Shown: piece by piece, positions 14,877 through 22,929 of the stretch
How positions within the stretch are numbered: position 1 is the stretch's first letter
Layout: every line of letters starts with the position of its first letter
Source of the DNA: Clostridiales bacterium UBA7103
GTDB lineage: Bacteria; Bacillota; Clostridia; Oscillospirales; Oscillospiraceae
Assembly (NCBI GenBank): GCA_002493305.1
Contig: DKYJ01000054.1
Span: 1,601-30,098, forward strand
Direction: 5' to 3'
DNA length: 28,498 nucleotides
Program-made: the position numbers and the translations under genes
The notes under the pieces: model-generated
What the model saw: only the letters and a program-made list of their open reading frames with translations
The model's database searches: none
Told to the model about the DNA's origin: nothing

Positions 14877-16362
14877 TGTATTTCTCCTTTTTCATAGTGC
14901 CGCTTTCAAGATAGCGGCTGTGCCATGACAGGGCTTTTGAAAGATCGTGGGGCGTATGCTTTCCCTCTGATACTTTCAGCGCCTGCTCGTAATACTCCCT
15001 CAGCATGGGGCGGTAATCCGGGTGGGCGCAGTTTTCTATCAACAGCTCCGCCCGCTCTCTGGGCGATCTCCAGCGGAGGTCTGCGATTCCCTGCTCCGTT
15101 ATGACCACCTGAACATCGTGCTCGGTCTGATCCACATGGGACACCATCGGCACTATGCAGGATATATTCCCACCTTTTTTAACGGATTCCGTGGCAAAAA
15201 TACTGATGCGGGCATTTCTGGCAAAGTCTCCGCTGCCGCCGATGCCGTTCATCATCTTCGTGCCCATTATGTGGGTGGAATTTACATTGCCATAAATATC
15301 CACTTCTATGGGCGTATTCAGGGCGATGACTCCGAGCCGCCTTATAACCTCGGGGTGGTTGGAAATTTCCTGAGGTCGGATGAGTATCTTATCCTTGAAA
15401 AAGTCGATATTTTCAAAAAAGCGGCGGCGGTTATCCTCGGCAAGCGCGATAGAGCTGGAGGACACAAAGTCAAACACGCCCTGCTCTATCAGGTTAAAAG
15501 CCGCGTCCTGCATTACCTCGGTGTACATGCTCAGCCCCTTAAAGCCGCTGCTGGCGAGGCAGCTGAGCACGGCGTTACCCACCGAGCCCACGCCGGACTG
15601 TATGGGGCCGGGATTCTCTGGCAGTCTCCCCGCCGCGATCTCACCCTTCAGGAACTTCACCACATTCCGGCCTATCATCTCGGTCTCGGGAGTGACCGGC
15701 TTGAACTTCTGCGGCGGATCCAGCTTATCTGTCAGGACAATTGCGGCGATTTTTTCCGGAGGGCAGGGGATATACGGAGTCCCAATGCGGTCATCGGGCT
15801 TCGTTATGGGTATTATACGGGCATGGGGCGGAAGCCCTACCTCAAAAATATCGTGCATGCCCGCAAGGCCAATGGGCAGAGCCTCGTTGAGCTCTACTAT
15901 TACCTTGTCGGCATTTCGGACGGAAGCATCGGCGCTGCCGGCGGAGGCTGCCAGATACAGTCCCTGCTCGCTTATGGCGCTGCACTCCACTATGGCGATG
16001 TCTATTTTAGGCCCTGTCCGCTGGTTGATGTTCATCGGCAGGTGGGAAATGTGTACATCGCTGTATGCAATGGCTCCGGAATTTATTGCCTCGCGCATAT
16101 CCTTGTGGGACTGGTGGGCATAGCGCCTCTTTATAAGCCCCGCGCGCACCATTGCTCCGTCTATCTCGTCACCAACCGCGGCGCCCACGCAGACAGTCAG
16201 CTCCCGCGCATGCCCTGATGCAGCCAATGCCAGAGGCACAGCCTTGGGATAACCAACGCTTGTAAAGCCGCTTACTCCTATGGTCATGCCCGTGCGCACA
16301 AGCTGCGCGGCCTGCTCCGCCGTCATTATTTTGTTTTTCAGCGACGGTGAAATTCTTTCCAT
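14869..16362 (-). CDS. Acetyl-CoA hydrolase/transferase family CoA-transferase
   Basis: A class I CoA-transferase moving CoA between carboxylic acids, for example succinyl-CoA and acetate. The 497-aa product starts MERISPSLKNKIMTAEQAAQ after AGGAGAAAATCA. It contains GMTIGVSGFTSVGYPKAVP, ENPGPIQSGVGSVGNAVL, the catalytic glutamate region LSMYTEVMQDAAF, and TKMMNGIGGSGDFARNA, all in the order of the acetyl-CoA hydrolase/succinate CoA-transferase (Cat1/AarC) family. It follows the oxidoreductase gamma gene after 19 nt and overlaps the dehydrogenase by 8 bp. In context it would recover the acyl-CoA made by the oxidoreductase by exchanging it onto acetate or another acid. Confidence 0.9.
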   Translation of the reverse strand: MERISPSLKNKIMTAEQAAQLVRTGMTIGVSGFTSVGYPKAVPLALAASGHARELTVCVGAAVGDEIDGAMVRAGLIKRRYAHQSHKDMREAINSGAIAYSDVHISHLPMNINQRTGPKIDIAIVECSAISEQGLYLAASAGSADASVRNADKVIVELNEALPIGLAGMHDIFEVGLPPHARIIPITKPDDRIGTPYIPCPPEKIAAIVLTDKLDPPQKFKPVTPETEMIGRNVVKFLKGEIAAGRLPENPGPIQSGVGSVGNAVLSCLASSGFKGLSMYTEVMQDAAFNLIEQGVFDFVSSSSIALAEDNRRRFFENIDFFKDKILIRPQEISNHPEVIRRLGVIALNTPIEVDIYGNVNSTHIMGTKMMNGIGGSGDFARNARISIFATESVKKGGNISCIVPMVSHVDQTEHDVQVVITEQGIADLRWRSPRERAELLIENCAHPDYRPMLREYYEQALKVSEGKHTPHDLSKALSWHSRYLESGTMKKEKYNE

Positions 16363-16381
16363 TGATTTTCTCCTGCTTATT

Positions 16382-16924
16382 TCAGCTTTCCATACCCTTG
16401 TCATAGCCGAACCTCAATGCGTCCAGGTTCAGCTCCACGACCTTGGGATTCATGACCTCTTTTATGGCCTCAATACCGTTATCAATAGTGATGTCCGGGG
16501 TCTTGGCAATAATGAAGCCCATCATGACGATGTTCGTGCACACGACGCGGAAATTTTCCTCCGCGTACTGCGTGGCGGGGAACATATACACCTGCTCCGC
16601 TGCGCAGCCGGCCACATCCTCTTCGCTTATGAAGGTGCTGTCAACGAAAACCTGGGTCTTTGGAAGGATATCGCCTTTGTATTTGTCGAAGCTGGGCTTA
16701 TTGAAGGCTATGAAGCAGTCAACTGCGTCCGCCTTAACATAGTCGATTTTTTCATCTGACACAACAAGCTCCGCCTTGCAGGTACCGCCTCTCGCCGCAG
16801 GGCCATAGCTCTGGGTCTGAGCCACCTCAAAATCATTCTGTACGCCATAGGCATTTGCGAGCAGCACCGCCAGGGAGATAACCCCCTGACCGCCGGAGCC
16901 GCCGAATCTGAAATCTCTGCGCAT
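16382..16924 (-). CDS. korC: 2-oxoacid:ferredoxin oxidoreductase, gamma subunit
   Basis: The gamma domain protein of a four-subunit 2-oxoacid:acceptor oxidoreductase. The 180-aa product starts MRRDFRFGGSGGQGVISLAV and has QTQSYGPAARGGTCKAELVVS at about residues 37-57 (quoted in part as SYGPAARGGTCKAE), both hallmarks of the POR_C family. It lies 12 nt after the ferredoxin subunit. The symbol follows the 2-oxoglutarate (Kor) naming, but the branched-chain (Vor) type has the same architecture. Confidence 0.92.
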   Translation of the reverse strand: MRRDFRFGGSGGQGVISLAVLLANAYGVQNDFEVAQTQSYGPAARGGTCKAELVVSDEKIDYVKADAVDCFIAFNKPSFDKYKGDILPKTQVFVDSTFISEEDVAGCAAEQVYMFPATQYAEENFRVVCTNIVMMGFIIAKTPDITIDNGIEAIKEVMNPKVVELNLDALRFGYDKGMES

Positions 16925-16936
16925 ATTAACCCCTCC

Positions 16937-17140
16937 TTACTCACTTGTTACGGATATGCACACATCGGGGCAGCTCCGCTGGCACATTTTGCAGCCGATG
17001 CAGGCCGCAGGGTCTTTAACATAGGGCATAAGATATCCTCCCGCACTGCGCTCGTGGCCTATCTCAAGCACGCCCTTTTTGCAGGCTCTGACGCACAGGG
17101 CACAGCCCTTGCACCACTGTCTGTCGATCGTGATGGTCAT
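16937..17140 (-). CDS. korD: 2-oxoacid:ferredoxin oxidoreductase, ferredoxin (delta) subunit
   Basis: A 67-aa 2x[4Fe-4S] ferredoxin subunit that carries electrons from the thiamine site. It has both cluster motifs, CKGCALCVRACKKG and CIGCKMCQRSCPDV, with the full set of eight cysteines. The start MTITIDRQWCKG is preceded by GGAGGCAGCAGTAAA, and its ATG overlaps the beta subunit stop in an ATGA junction. Small size and placement between beta and gamma are standard for the four-subunit type. Confidence 0.94.
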   Translation of the reverse strand: MTITIDRQWCKGCALCVRACKKGVLEIGHERSAGGYLMPYVKDPAACIGCKMCQRSCPDVCISVTSE

Positions 17141-17946
17141 TTTACTGCTGCCTCCTTTTTCTCCGCCTGAACCTCGCACAGCTCTTCCTTGCTGTCGTCC
17201 ACATAGAGTATGCCAAGGCCGATCTTGCCGTCAGGCGCCTCAGTCTCACCGGGTCTAAGCACCGTCACCTGCTCCTCGTACCAGTCGTACATCTCGGCAG
17301 GCGTCTTGAAATTGAAGATATTGCGTCCGGCGGTGGTGGGGCAGGGCGAGAGCACTTCGATAAAGGAGAAGCCCTTGTGCTTTATCCCCTCCTCAATAGC
17401 CTTGTCAAGCAATATGGGGTGTGTCGCGCTGGCCCTTGCGTAGTATGTAGCCCCCGCGCCGGTCACCAGCTTGAACATATCAAATGGGTGCTCCTCATTA
17501 CCCAGAGGGGAGGTTTTGGTAGTGGCGCCGAAGGGTGTTGTGGGCGCACGCTGACCTCCGGTCATGCCGTAGATATAATTGCTCATCATAATGACCGTCA
17601 TATCCACATTACGCTTCGCCGCGTGGATAAGGTGGTTGCCGCCGATACCTGCGCAATCGCCGTCGCCGGAGAAAACCACGACCTTTTTGTCCGGGTTCAC
17701 GGCCTTGAGGCCCTCCGCCTGGGCAAGCGCCCTGCCGTGCAGGGTATGCAGACAGTCGAATTTAAGGTATACGGGGCTCCAGGAGGAGCAGCCGATACCG
17801 CTGACAAGCCCCATTTCGTTTTCCTTGATGCCAAGCTTGTCAATGACGCGGATAAAGCTGCTGACAACTATACCGTGGCCGCAGCCGGGGCAGAATATAA
17901 AAGGCAGCGCTTCTTTGCGTATGTATTTTTCAGCCGTACTGTTCAT
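17137..17946 (-). CDS. korB: 2-oxoacid:ferredoxin oxidoreductase, beta (thiamine diphosphate) subunit
   Basis: The thiamine diphosphate binding subunit. The 269-aa product has the N-terminal FCPGCGHGIVVSSFI and GIGCSSWSP. The TPP/Mg motif begins GDGDCAGIGGNHLIHAAKRN (about residues 93-112) and ends with the SNY triplet of MMSNYIYGMTGGQ. A further conserved region is FSFIEVLSPCPTTAGR. It lies 1 nt after the alpha subunit and overlaps the ferredoxin subunit by 4 bp. The complex oxidatively decarboxylates a 2-oxoacid to acyl-CoA and reduces ferredoxin. Confidence 0.94.
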   Translation of the reverse strand: MNSTAEKYIRKEALPFIFCPGCGHGIVVSSFIRVIDKLGIKENEMGLVSGIGCSSWSPVYLKFDCLHTLHGRALAQAEGLKAVNPDKKVVVFSGDGDCAGIGGNHLIHAAKRNVDMTVIMMSNYIYGMTGGQRAPTTPFGATTKTSPLGNEEHPFDMFKLVTGAGATYYARASATHPILLDKAIEEGIKHKGFSFIEVLSPCPTTAGRNIFNFKTPAEMYDWYEEQVTVLRPGETEAPDGKIGLGILYVDDSKEELCEVQAEKKEAAVK

Positions 17947-17947
17947 A

Positions 17948-19084
17948 TCACTTTACCTCCGCCAGCTTTTCATAGATGCTTCCGGGCGTGGGGAACACTC
18001 CGCCGATAGAGCTGAAGCCCTCCACCTTGTCCCAACCTGCGATGCGCTGCACCTCGCGCACATACTCGCCCACATTCATCTCCGGGACTATGACCCTCTT
18101 TGCGCCGGCGCAGGCGCGGCGGATCTCCTTTTCAGGCACGGGCCATACTGTGTTGAGCTTGAGCATGCCGACCTTCATACCCTCGCTGTTGGCGCGGCGC
18201 ACCGCTGACAGGACGCTGCGGCTGACAGAACCATAGGCGACAACGACGGTCTCCGCGTCCTCAAGGAAATACTCATCCACCGATGTGATATCGTCGATAT
18301 TATCCAATATCTTGCGGCAATAGCGGTTTATGGCGGCAGCGCACACCTTGGGGTCTGTGCCCGCGCGGATACCCCGCTCATCATGCAGCTGTCCGTCCAC
18401 AAGAACGCCGTGCCCCTCAAAGAAGTGCAGGCGGGGCGGAACGCCGTTTTCATCGGGCTTGAAGTATTCCCTGCACACGCCCTCGAATTTATCGTCAAAA
18501 ATCTCCACTGTCTCCGGGATAACCAGCTTTTCTCTGGTATGGCCCACAGTCTCATCGGACAGGACAAATACCGGTACTCTGTACTTGTCCGCCAGGTTAA
18601 AGGCCCTCACCGTAAAGTCAAATGCCTCCTGCACGGAAGAGGGGGTAAGCGCTATGATCTCATAGTCGCCGTGACCGCCATAGCGCGCCTGCATAACGGC
18701 GTCCTGAGAGCTGCAGGTGGGCTGCCCGGTGGCGGGCCCTCCGCGCATAACATTCACGACTACCAGCGGAGTCTCAGTGACAGCGGCATAGCCCAGCCCC
18801 TCCAGCATCAGGGTGAAGCCCGGGCCGGAGGTGGCCGTCATAGCCCTTGCGCCGCCCCAGCTCGCGCCGATAACTGCATTGATAGACGCAAGCTCATCCT
18901 CCATCTGCATAAATATGCCGCCTTCCTCAAACATTTTGGAGGACAGATATTCGGGTATCTCCGTTGCAGGCGTTATGGGATAGCCCGCCATGAATCTGCA
19001 TTCAGCTGCCAGCGCACCCGCCGCGCAGGCCTCGTTGCCCTGCATCAGCTTCACGCCGCAGTCCTTGATTTTTTTAATCCTCAT
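17948..19084 (-). CDS. korA: 2-oxoacid:ferredoxin oxidoreductase, alpha subunit (KorA/VorB type)
   Basis: The alpha subunit, with the pyruvate-ferredoxin oxidoreductase N-terminal and core domains. The 378-aa product shows LMQGNEACAAGALAAECRFM, AGYPITPATEIPEYLS, FMQMEDELASINAVIGASWGG (quoted in part as QMEDELASINAVIG), and TATSGPGFTLMLEG, which together are typical of the 2-oxoglutarate/2-ketoisovalerate branch. No fused gamma domain is present, matching the separate korC. The ATG at 19084 has only a weak TGAGG site. The gap of 90 bp from the upstream transporter holds no terminator, so cotranscription is likely. Substrate: 2-oxoglutarate or a branched 2-oxoacid; unresolved. Confidence 0.92.
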   Translation of the reverse strand: MRIKKIKDCGVKLMQGNEACAAGALAAECRFMAGYPITPATEIPEYLSSKMFEEGGIFMQMEDELASINAVIGASWGGARAMTATSGPGFTLMLEGLGYAAVTETPLVVVNVMRGGPATGQPTCSSQDAVMQARYGGHGDYEIIALTPSSVQEAFDFTVRAFNLADKYRVPVFVLSDETVGHTREKLVIPETVEIFDDKFEGVCREYFKPDENGVPPRLHFFEGHGVLVDGQLHDERGIRAGTDPKVCAAAINRYCRKILDNIDDITSVDEYFLEDAETVVVAYGSVSRSVLSAVRRANSEGMKVGMLKLNTVWPVPEKEIRRACAGAKRVIVPEMNVGEYVREVQRIAGWDKVEGFSSIGGVFPTPGSIYEKLAEVK

Positions 19085-19174
19085 ATGATGAAAACCTCAG
19101 TTTCTTTTGGAATATGGCCTGCAAGTCAGGTCTTGCTTTTTCCGGCCGCGTTTGTTTTCCGTTTTGTGCCTCTG

Positions 19175-20614
19175 TCAGATGCTCAGCAGGCCGAATGCCG
19201 GCCAAAAGCTGACGCACAGCCAGCCAATAAGCGTCACTGTCACTATCATTAGTCCCGTCAGCACGAGCCCTCGCCTGAACATGAAGCCGGCGTCCAACCC
19301 GTAGCCAATGGGAATAGCTCTTATAGACGTAGGCAGAGAGAAGGACAGGTTATAGGATACGGTGGCGATCCAGAGGTAAGGGATCACCGGCAGGTCAAGG
19401 CCCTGCGCAATGCCGATGACTATTGGTATCGTCACAGCGGCGCAGGCGGTGTTGTTGATAATATCCGACAAAACCACATTCACCGTGACAATGATAAATA
19501 TCAGCACAAGCTCGCTTTCCATGTGCATATTTGATATAAGCCCTGCGAAAGCGTCTACGGCTCCGCTGCCGTTTACCAGTGCACCCAGGGCGGTACCTCC
19601 GGCGAACAGGAAGAAAAGCCCCCACATAAGGTTCTTTTCTGCCTTTTCCCATGTGATGACCGCCTCTCCGTCATCGTCTTTAAGAAAGAACATCAGCAGG
19701 CCGCCTGTCAGAAACACAAAGCCGGGCTTCAACCCCGGAAGCGCGCTTTGGTATAGCTGCCTTGTAAATGCCAGCACCGCAGCGGCGGCAAATACAGCCA
19801 GAGATATTTTTCCGGCTCTGCTCAGCTTGGGGAAGCTGCGGCACATGTCCTTGAAATAGCCCTTTGAGCCGTCAAGCGTCTTTTTGTCACAGCGAGTCAG
19901 CATCAGGAAAGCCGCCGTGATAGCAGTTATCGCAAGGCCGAAGGGCAGCAGCTTTATCACCCAGTCTGTATAGATAAGCTCGCTGCCGGTGAAGCTCTCG
20001 ATATAGGACACGGTGATCAGGTTCATTGCCCCGCCAAGGGGAGTGAGCATACCGCCATTGTTCGCACCCCAGACTATGGCCATGAGCACAAGAGAGGCCG
20101 TTCTGCTGTTTTTCACATCGCCCTCGCCCACAAAGCGCAGCATGGATATCGCTATGGAGCAAAGCACCGCGGCCACCACAGTATTTGGCAAAACAGCCGA
20201 GAGCAGCGTCGCCATAAGGAACCAGACCAGTACCTGCTGCTTGACCGAGGTTCCCACCAGAGCAAGTCCGTGGGCGGCAATGCGCTTGTCCACCCCGGTG
20301 GCGCTCCAGGCCATTGTGATGAGATCAGCCCCCGCAAGCAGGAAGATAAGCTCGGCCGAGTAACAGCTTATTATAGCGGACATCTCCGTCAGAGAAAACA
20401 GCGCGTTTATAACCACCGGCAGAAAGGCGGTTATCGCCGGGGGCACCGGCATGGTCACCCACCACACGCCCATCCATAATATGGTGCCCAAAGCAAGCCT
20501 TACTTTGAGCGCCATGCCTCCAAACGGAATAAATGTCAGCAGGAACAGCGCAGGGCCAAGAAGAAGGAATATTTTTTTCCTGTTTATGCTTTTCCCCTCC
20601 CTTTTTTCGGGCAA
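19175..20614 (-). CDS. SLC13/DASS family anion transporter, second copy
   Basis: A membrane transporter of about 470-479 aa with the divalent anion:Na+ symporter layout: an N-terminal helix, re-entrant loops with SAVLPNTVVAAVLCS in the first half and the pseudo-repeat SDIINNTACAAVTIPIV in the second. The NNT and PNT triplets stand where family members have SNT. It lies just downstream of another SLC13 gene. The start is unclear. TTG at 20614 is 6 nt after the upstream stop codon and has only AAAGGG close by. A much better GGGAGGGG lies 6 nt before an in-frame ATA at 20587. The likely cargo is a di- or tricarboxylate, judged from the metabolic genes downstream. Confidence 0.85.
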   Translation of the reverse strand: MPEKREGKSINRKKIFLLLGPALFLLTFIPFGGMALKVRLALGTILWMGVWWVTMPVPPAITAFLPVVINALFSLTEMSAIISCYSAELIFLLAGADLITMAWSATGVDKRIAAHGLALVGTSVKQQVLVWFLMATLLSAVLPNTVVAAVLCSIAISMLRFVGEGDVKNSRTASLVLMAIVWGANNGGMLTPLGGAMNLITVSYIESFTGSELIYTDWVIKLLPFGLAITAITAAFLMLTRCDKKTLDGSKGYFKDMCRSFPKLSRAGKISLAVFAAAAVLAFTRQLYQSALPGLKPGFVFLTGGLLMFFLKDDDGEAVITWEKAEKNLMWGLFFLFAGGTALGALVNGSGAVDAFAGLISNMHMESELVLIFIIVTVNVVLSDIINNTACAAVTIPIVIGIAQGLDLPVIPYLWIATVSYNLSFSLPTSIRAIPIGYGLDAGFMFRRGLVLTGLMIVTVTLIGWLCVSFWPAFGLLSI

Positions 20615-20620
20615 GACCCT

Positions 20621-22036
20621 TTAAAGTATTCCTATCACCGGGAACCAGATGTTCACCAGGAACACCATACCTATTATAACCATCAGCGCTATAATAATGG
20701 CGCCCTTCAGCTGCTGAGCCGTGGAGAAGCGGTCAGTGGAAGCATAGATGAGGTTTGGCGCGGAGTTGAAAGGCAGGAAGTTGGCGCTTGGCGCGATTGC
20801 CATGACCGTCAGCAGGCCCATGGTATATACATCGAAGCCCAGAGCCGCAGCCATCGTCATGCTGACCGGCACCATAACAGCTTCCATGGCGTTCATTCCG
20901 GCGAATATGATATGGCTGACAACAACGAAGCCCAGCCAGATCGTGATAAAGAGCTTGGGATCCATAGCGGCGAACACCGGGTTCGTTGTAAACATGGCGT
21001 CGACCACCCACTGGAAGCCGCCGGTCTTGCTGACGCAGGTCGCGAGGGACATGGCAAAGCCGAGCTGGATAAAGGCCGGCCATGCAAAATTGGGGCCGAC
21101 ATCCTTAAATGAGCACACGCCGATCCCGGGGCAGAGCATCAGGAATATGGTCACGAACACAACGTAGTCCGGAGCCACGTGGTGGATGCCGTTGGTGCAG
21201 AAGGCAAGGAGCGTAAGCACGAAGTATACCGCCGCCTTCTTTTCCGCGGTGGACATTGGGCCCATAGCGGCCAGCTTCTCTCTGGCAAAGTTTACATCTA
21301 CCTTGCGCTTTTCGCCCTTCTTGCCGGCAAACAGCGCGTTTGTCAGCAGAGGAATGATCATAACAATGATACCGGCGGGGATAAACGTGGCTTTGAGCCA
21401 GCCCATCCAGGAGATGGATTGGCCGGTCATTTCCTCAACCAGAGCCATACCTATGGCGTTGGCGCCCACAGCGGTGTAGAACAGCCAAGTGTTTGTAGTA
21501 TTGGTGTAGAGGTTTGAGAGCATTATCGCCGCGTCGCCCTTGTGTTCGCCGCGCTGATATCCCATGCCCTCACATATATTGTCGCAGATGGGGCTCATAA
21601 CCGCACCGCGCGCGGTGTTGGAGGGGATCATCAGCGAAAGCACTGTGTTTGCAAGGCTGGCGGCATAGTTTGCGCTCAGCTCGCTCTTGGTCAGCTTGAC
21701 AAGCAGCCAGTACGCCACACGCTCGCCAAGGCCGGAGAATTTGATGACCGCGCCGATGAAGCCCGCCCAAAGGCAGAGCCACCAGCCGGAGGTGGAAAAG
21801 CCCGCAACGACATTGGCCTTCATTCCGAAGAATATGGCCATTACCGCAGCAGCCAGAACACCCACAAGATATTCTGGAATGGGGCGGACGATCCACATCA
21901 GTATCGCCCAGATGAATACTATCAGCACGCCCTTGCCCTGCGCCTCAAGCCCGTTAAAAGGAACCAGAGCGAGCAGAGCACAGAGCACTGTCAGCACCAA
22001 CGCAATAAGCAGCTTGTTTTTCTGTTGTTTACTCAC
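20621..22036 (-). CDS. SLC13/DASS family anion transporter, first copy
   Basis: A 471-aa membrane transporter with a GTG start at 22036, chosen because AGGAG lies 8 nt upstream; the next in-frame start further up would add an unlikely Arg/Gln-rich leader that crosses the leader terminator. It has the DASS signature SLMIPSNTARGAVMSPI in the first half and FLPFNSAPNLIYAST in the second, the paired substrate/sodium site motifs of this family. It is the first gene of the operon, behind a leader of about 215 nt. The two SLC13 copies differ well along their length, so they may form different specificities rather than a recent duplication. Confidence 0.88.
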   Translation of the reverse strand: MSKQQKNKLLIALVLTVLCALLALVPFNGLEAQGKGVLIVFIWAILMWIVRPIPEYLVGVLAAAVMAIFFGMKANVVAGFSTSGWWLCLWAGFIGAVIKFSGLGERVAYWLLVKLTKSELSANYAASLANTVLSLMIPSNTARGAVMSPICDNICEGMGYQRGEHKGDAAIMLSNLYTNTTNTWLFYTAVGANAIGMALVEEMTGQSISWMGWLKATFIPAGIIVMIIPLLTNALFAGKKGEKRKVDVNFAREKLAAMGPMSTAEKKAAVYFVLTLLAFCTNGIHHVAPDYVVFVTIFLMLCPGIGVCSFKDVGPNFAWPAFIQLGFAMSLATCVSKTGGFQWVVDAMFTTNPVFAAMDPKLFITIWLGFVVVSHIIFAGMNAMEAVMVPVSMTMAAALGFDVYTMGLLTVMAIAPSANFLPFNSAPNLIYASTDRFSTAQQLKGAIIIALMVIIGMVFLVNIWFPVIGIL

Positions 22037-22133
22037 TTTTTTCACTCCTGTTTTTCTCAAATTTTCTCGTCTTGCCGCAGCCGGGAGCCGGCTTTCCCGC
22101 TGTTGCTGCCGCCGGTTTTCCCCAAAAAACGAC

Positions 22134-22174
22134 AAAAAAGCCAACTACAACAAAACATCGTGTAGTTGGCTTTT
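22134..22174 (-). terminator. Terminator-like hairpin in the leader of the transporter operon
   Basis: On the minus strand AAAAGCCAACTAC (22174-22162) pairs perfectly with GTAGTTGGCTTTT (22148-22136) across a 13-nt loop. A run of six T residues follows (22139-22134). It lies about 100 nt after the probable start site and about 100 nt before the first transporter gene, so it looks like an attenuator. It could instead end a short separate transcript. Confidence 0.7.
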
Positions 22175-22261
22175 GAAAGTCGATACCATTCCGGGGGAAT
22201 CGAAATGCTGACAGACAAACAACTCATACAATATATAAAGCTGCGGTCATCCGCTGTCATA

Positions 22262-22291
22262 ATGTTATCACAGAAAACTCAGCATAGTCAA
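22262..22291 (-). promoter_or_regulatory. Promoter of the transporter/KOR operon
   Basis: On the minus strand: TTGACT (22291-22286), an 18-bp spacer, and TAACAT (22267-22262) with an extended TGA just before it. The start would be near 22255. The leader between here and 22036 also carries a UCGAUUCC/GGAAUGGUAUCGA-type hairpin just upstream of the terminator. Confidence 0.6.
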
Positions 22292-22391
22292 GCGCAGGGG
22301 TAAAAATCAGCTAATATGCCAAAATATATACAGAAAAACTGTGAAAAATGACAAAAAGCCCCGCTTTTATGCGATAATTGTCAATTTTTTG

Positions 22392-22730
22392 TCAGTTATT
22401 CAGGAAGTCCCTGTTTTTTTCCATATACTCTATATAGTTACGCCGTATGTCATTGAGCGCTTTTATGATCGGCTTTGCCGCGACGCCCTGATGCCTGTAC
22501 TGTATTTCCTCCGCAACGGCGTCATAGTCATCAACGATGTTTCTCCCCACAAGATAGCTCTTCACCATCTCTATGGCGAGATCTGATAAGAGCGTCACAG
22601 AAACATCGAGCATTTTGCCGCTCTCCAGCTCTATTTTTATGCCGAGCGTCAGCCCGCTGTTGGTTGTCGTGGTGGGCAGCGCCGAGGGGAGCTTTGCATA
22701 TCCGCAGAAGTAAGCCGTATCATATTTCAT
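22392..22730 (-). CDS. DUF3870 domain protein
   Basis: A 112-aa protein starting MKYDTAYFCGYAKLPSALPT after GGAGGTGCTGAAT. It shows the pattern of DUF3870: an N-terminal YFxGYAKLP strand, a threonine-rich turn, LGIKIELESGKMLDVSVTLLS, then a helical tail with IQYRHQGVAAKPIIKAL. Function unknown. It lies upstream of the transporter/KOR operon in the same direction but with about 90 nt and a separate promoter between them, so it may be linked in function without sharing a transcript. A cytoplasmic location is expected. Confidence 0.82.
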   Translation of the reverse strand: MKYDTAYFCGYAKLPSALPTTTTNSGLTLGIKIELESGKMLDVSVTLLSDLAIEMVKSYLVGRNIVDDYDAVAEEIQYRHQGVAAKPIIKALNDIRRNYIEYMEKNRDFLNN

Positions 22731-22755
22731 ATTCAGCACCTCCAATTTTGGAAAA

Positions 22756-22784
22756 AGCATATCATACAAGTATTTTCCCGTCAA
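22756..22784 (-). promoter_or_regulatory. Promoter of the DUF3870 gene
   Basis: On the minus strand: TTGACG (22784-22779), 17-bp spacer, TATGCT (22761-22756), placing the start about 20 nt before the ribosome binding site. It is divergent from the rpsF promoter at 22823-22850. Confidence 0.65.
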
Positions 22785-22822
22785 GCATCATAGCCTTTTC
22801 CGCAGTTTTTGGTAAAAAATCC

Positions 22823-22850
22823 TTGACATTTCGGTAAAAACCGGTATACT
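22823..22850 (+). promoter_or_regulatory. Promoter of rpsF-ssb-rpsR with a palindromic spacer
   Basis: TTGACA (22823-22828), a 16-bp spacer and TATACT (22845-22850). The spacer contains CGGT-AAAA-ACCG, a perfect 4-bp-arm palindrome centred between the two boxes. It could be an operator, or chance. Confidence 0.8.
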
Positions 22851-22929
22851 TATATAGCCTGTCCTTGACGGACGGGTATCCTTGCTCCCGCTTCGCGCGG
22901 GGGCCATCAGACCAGAAGGAGGTGCAATT
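22851..22929 (+). promoter_or_regulatory. Structured rpsF leader
   Basis: The leader holds two adjacent hairpins: CCTGTCC-TTGAC-GGACGGG at about 22858-22876 and GCTCCCGC-TTCGC-GCGGGGGC at about 22883-22903. The AGGAGG site follows. Bacterial rpsF leaders are known in several phyla to carry an S6:S18 binding structure for autoregulation. Whether this one has the binding motif was not checked in detail. Confidence 0.5.

Noticed and set aside
22057..22260. Minus-strand 67-codon frame in the transporter leader as a leader peptide
   Set aside because: No ribosome binding site ahead of its ATG, which falls at or near the transcription start, and it runs through the terminator hairpin. The codon pattern is not gene-like.
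22205..22303. Plus-strand small ORF of 32 codons with a GGGGGA site
   Set aside because: It overlaps the minus-strand promoter and leader of the transporter operon, the peptide matches nothing I know, and a promoter for it is not evident. A real small peptide cannot be ruled out.
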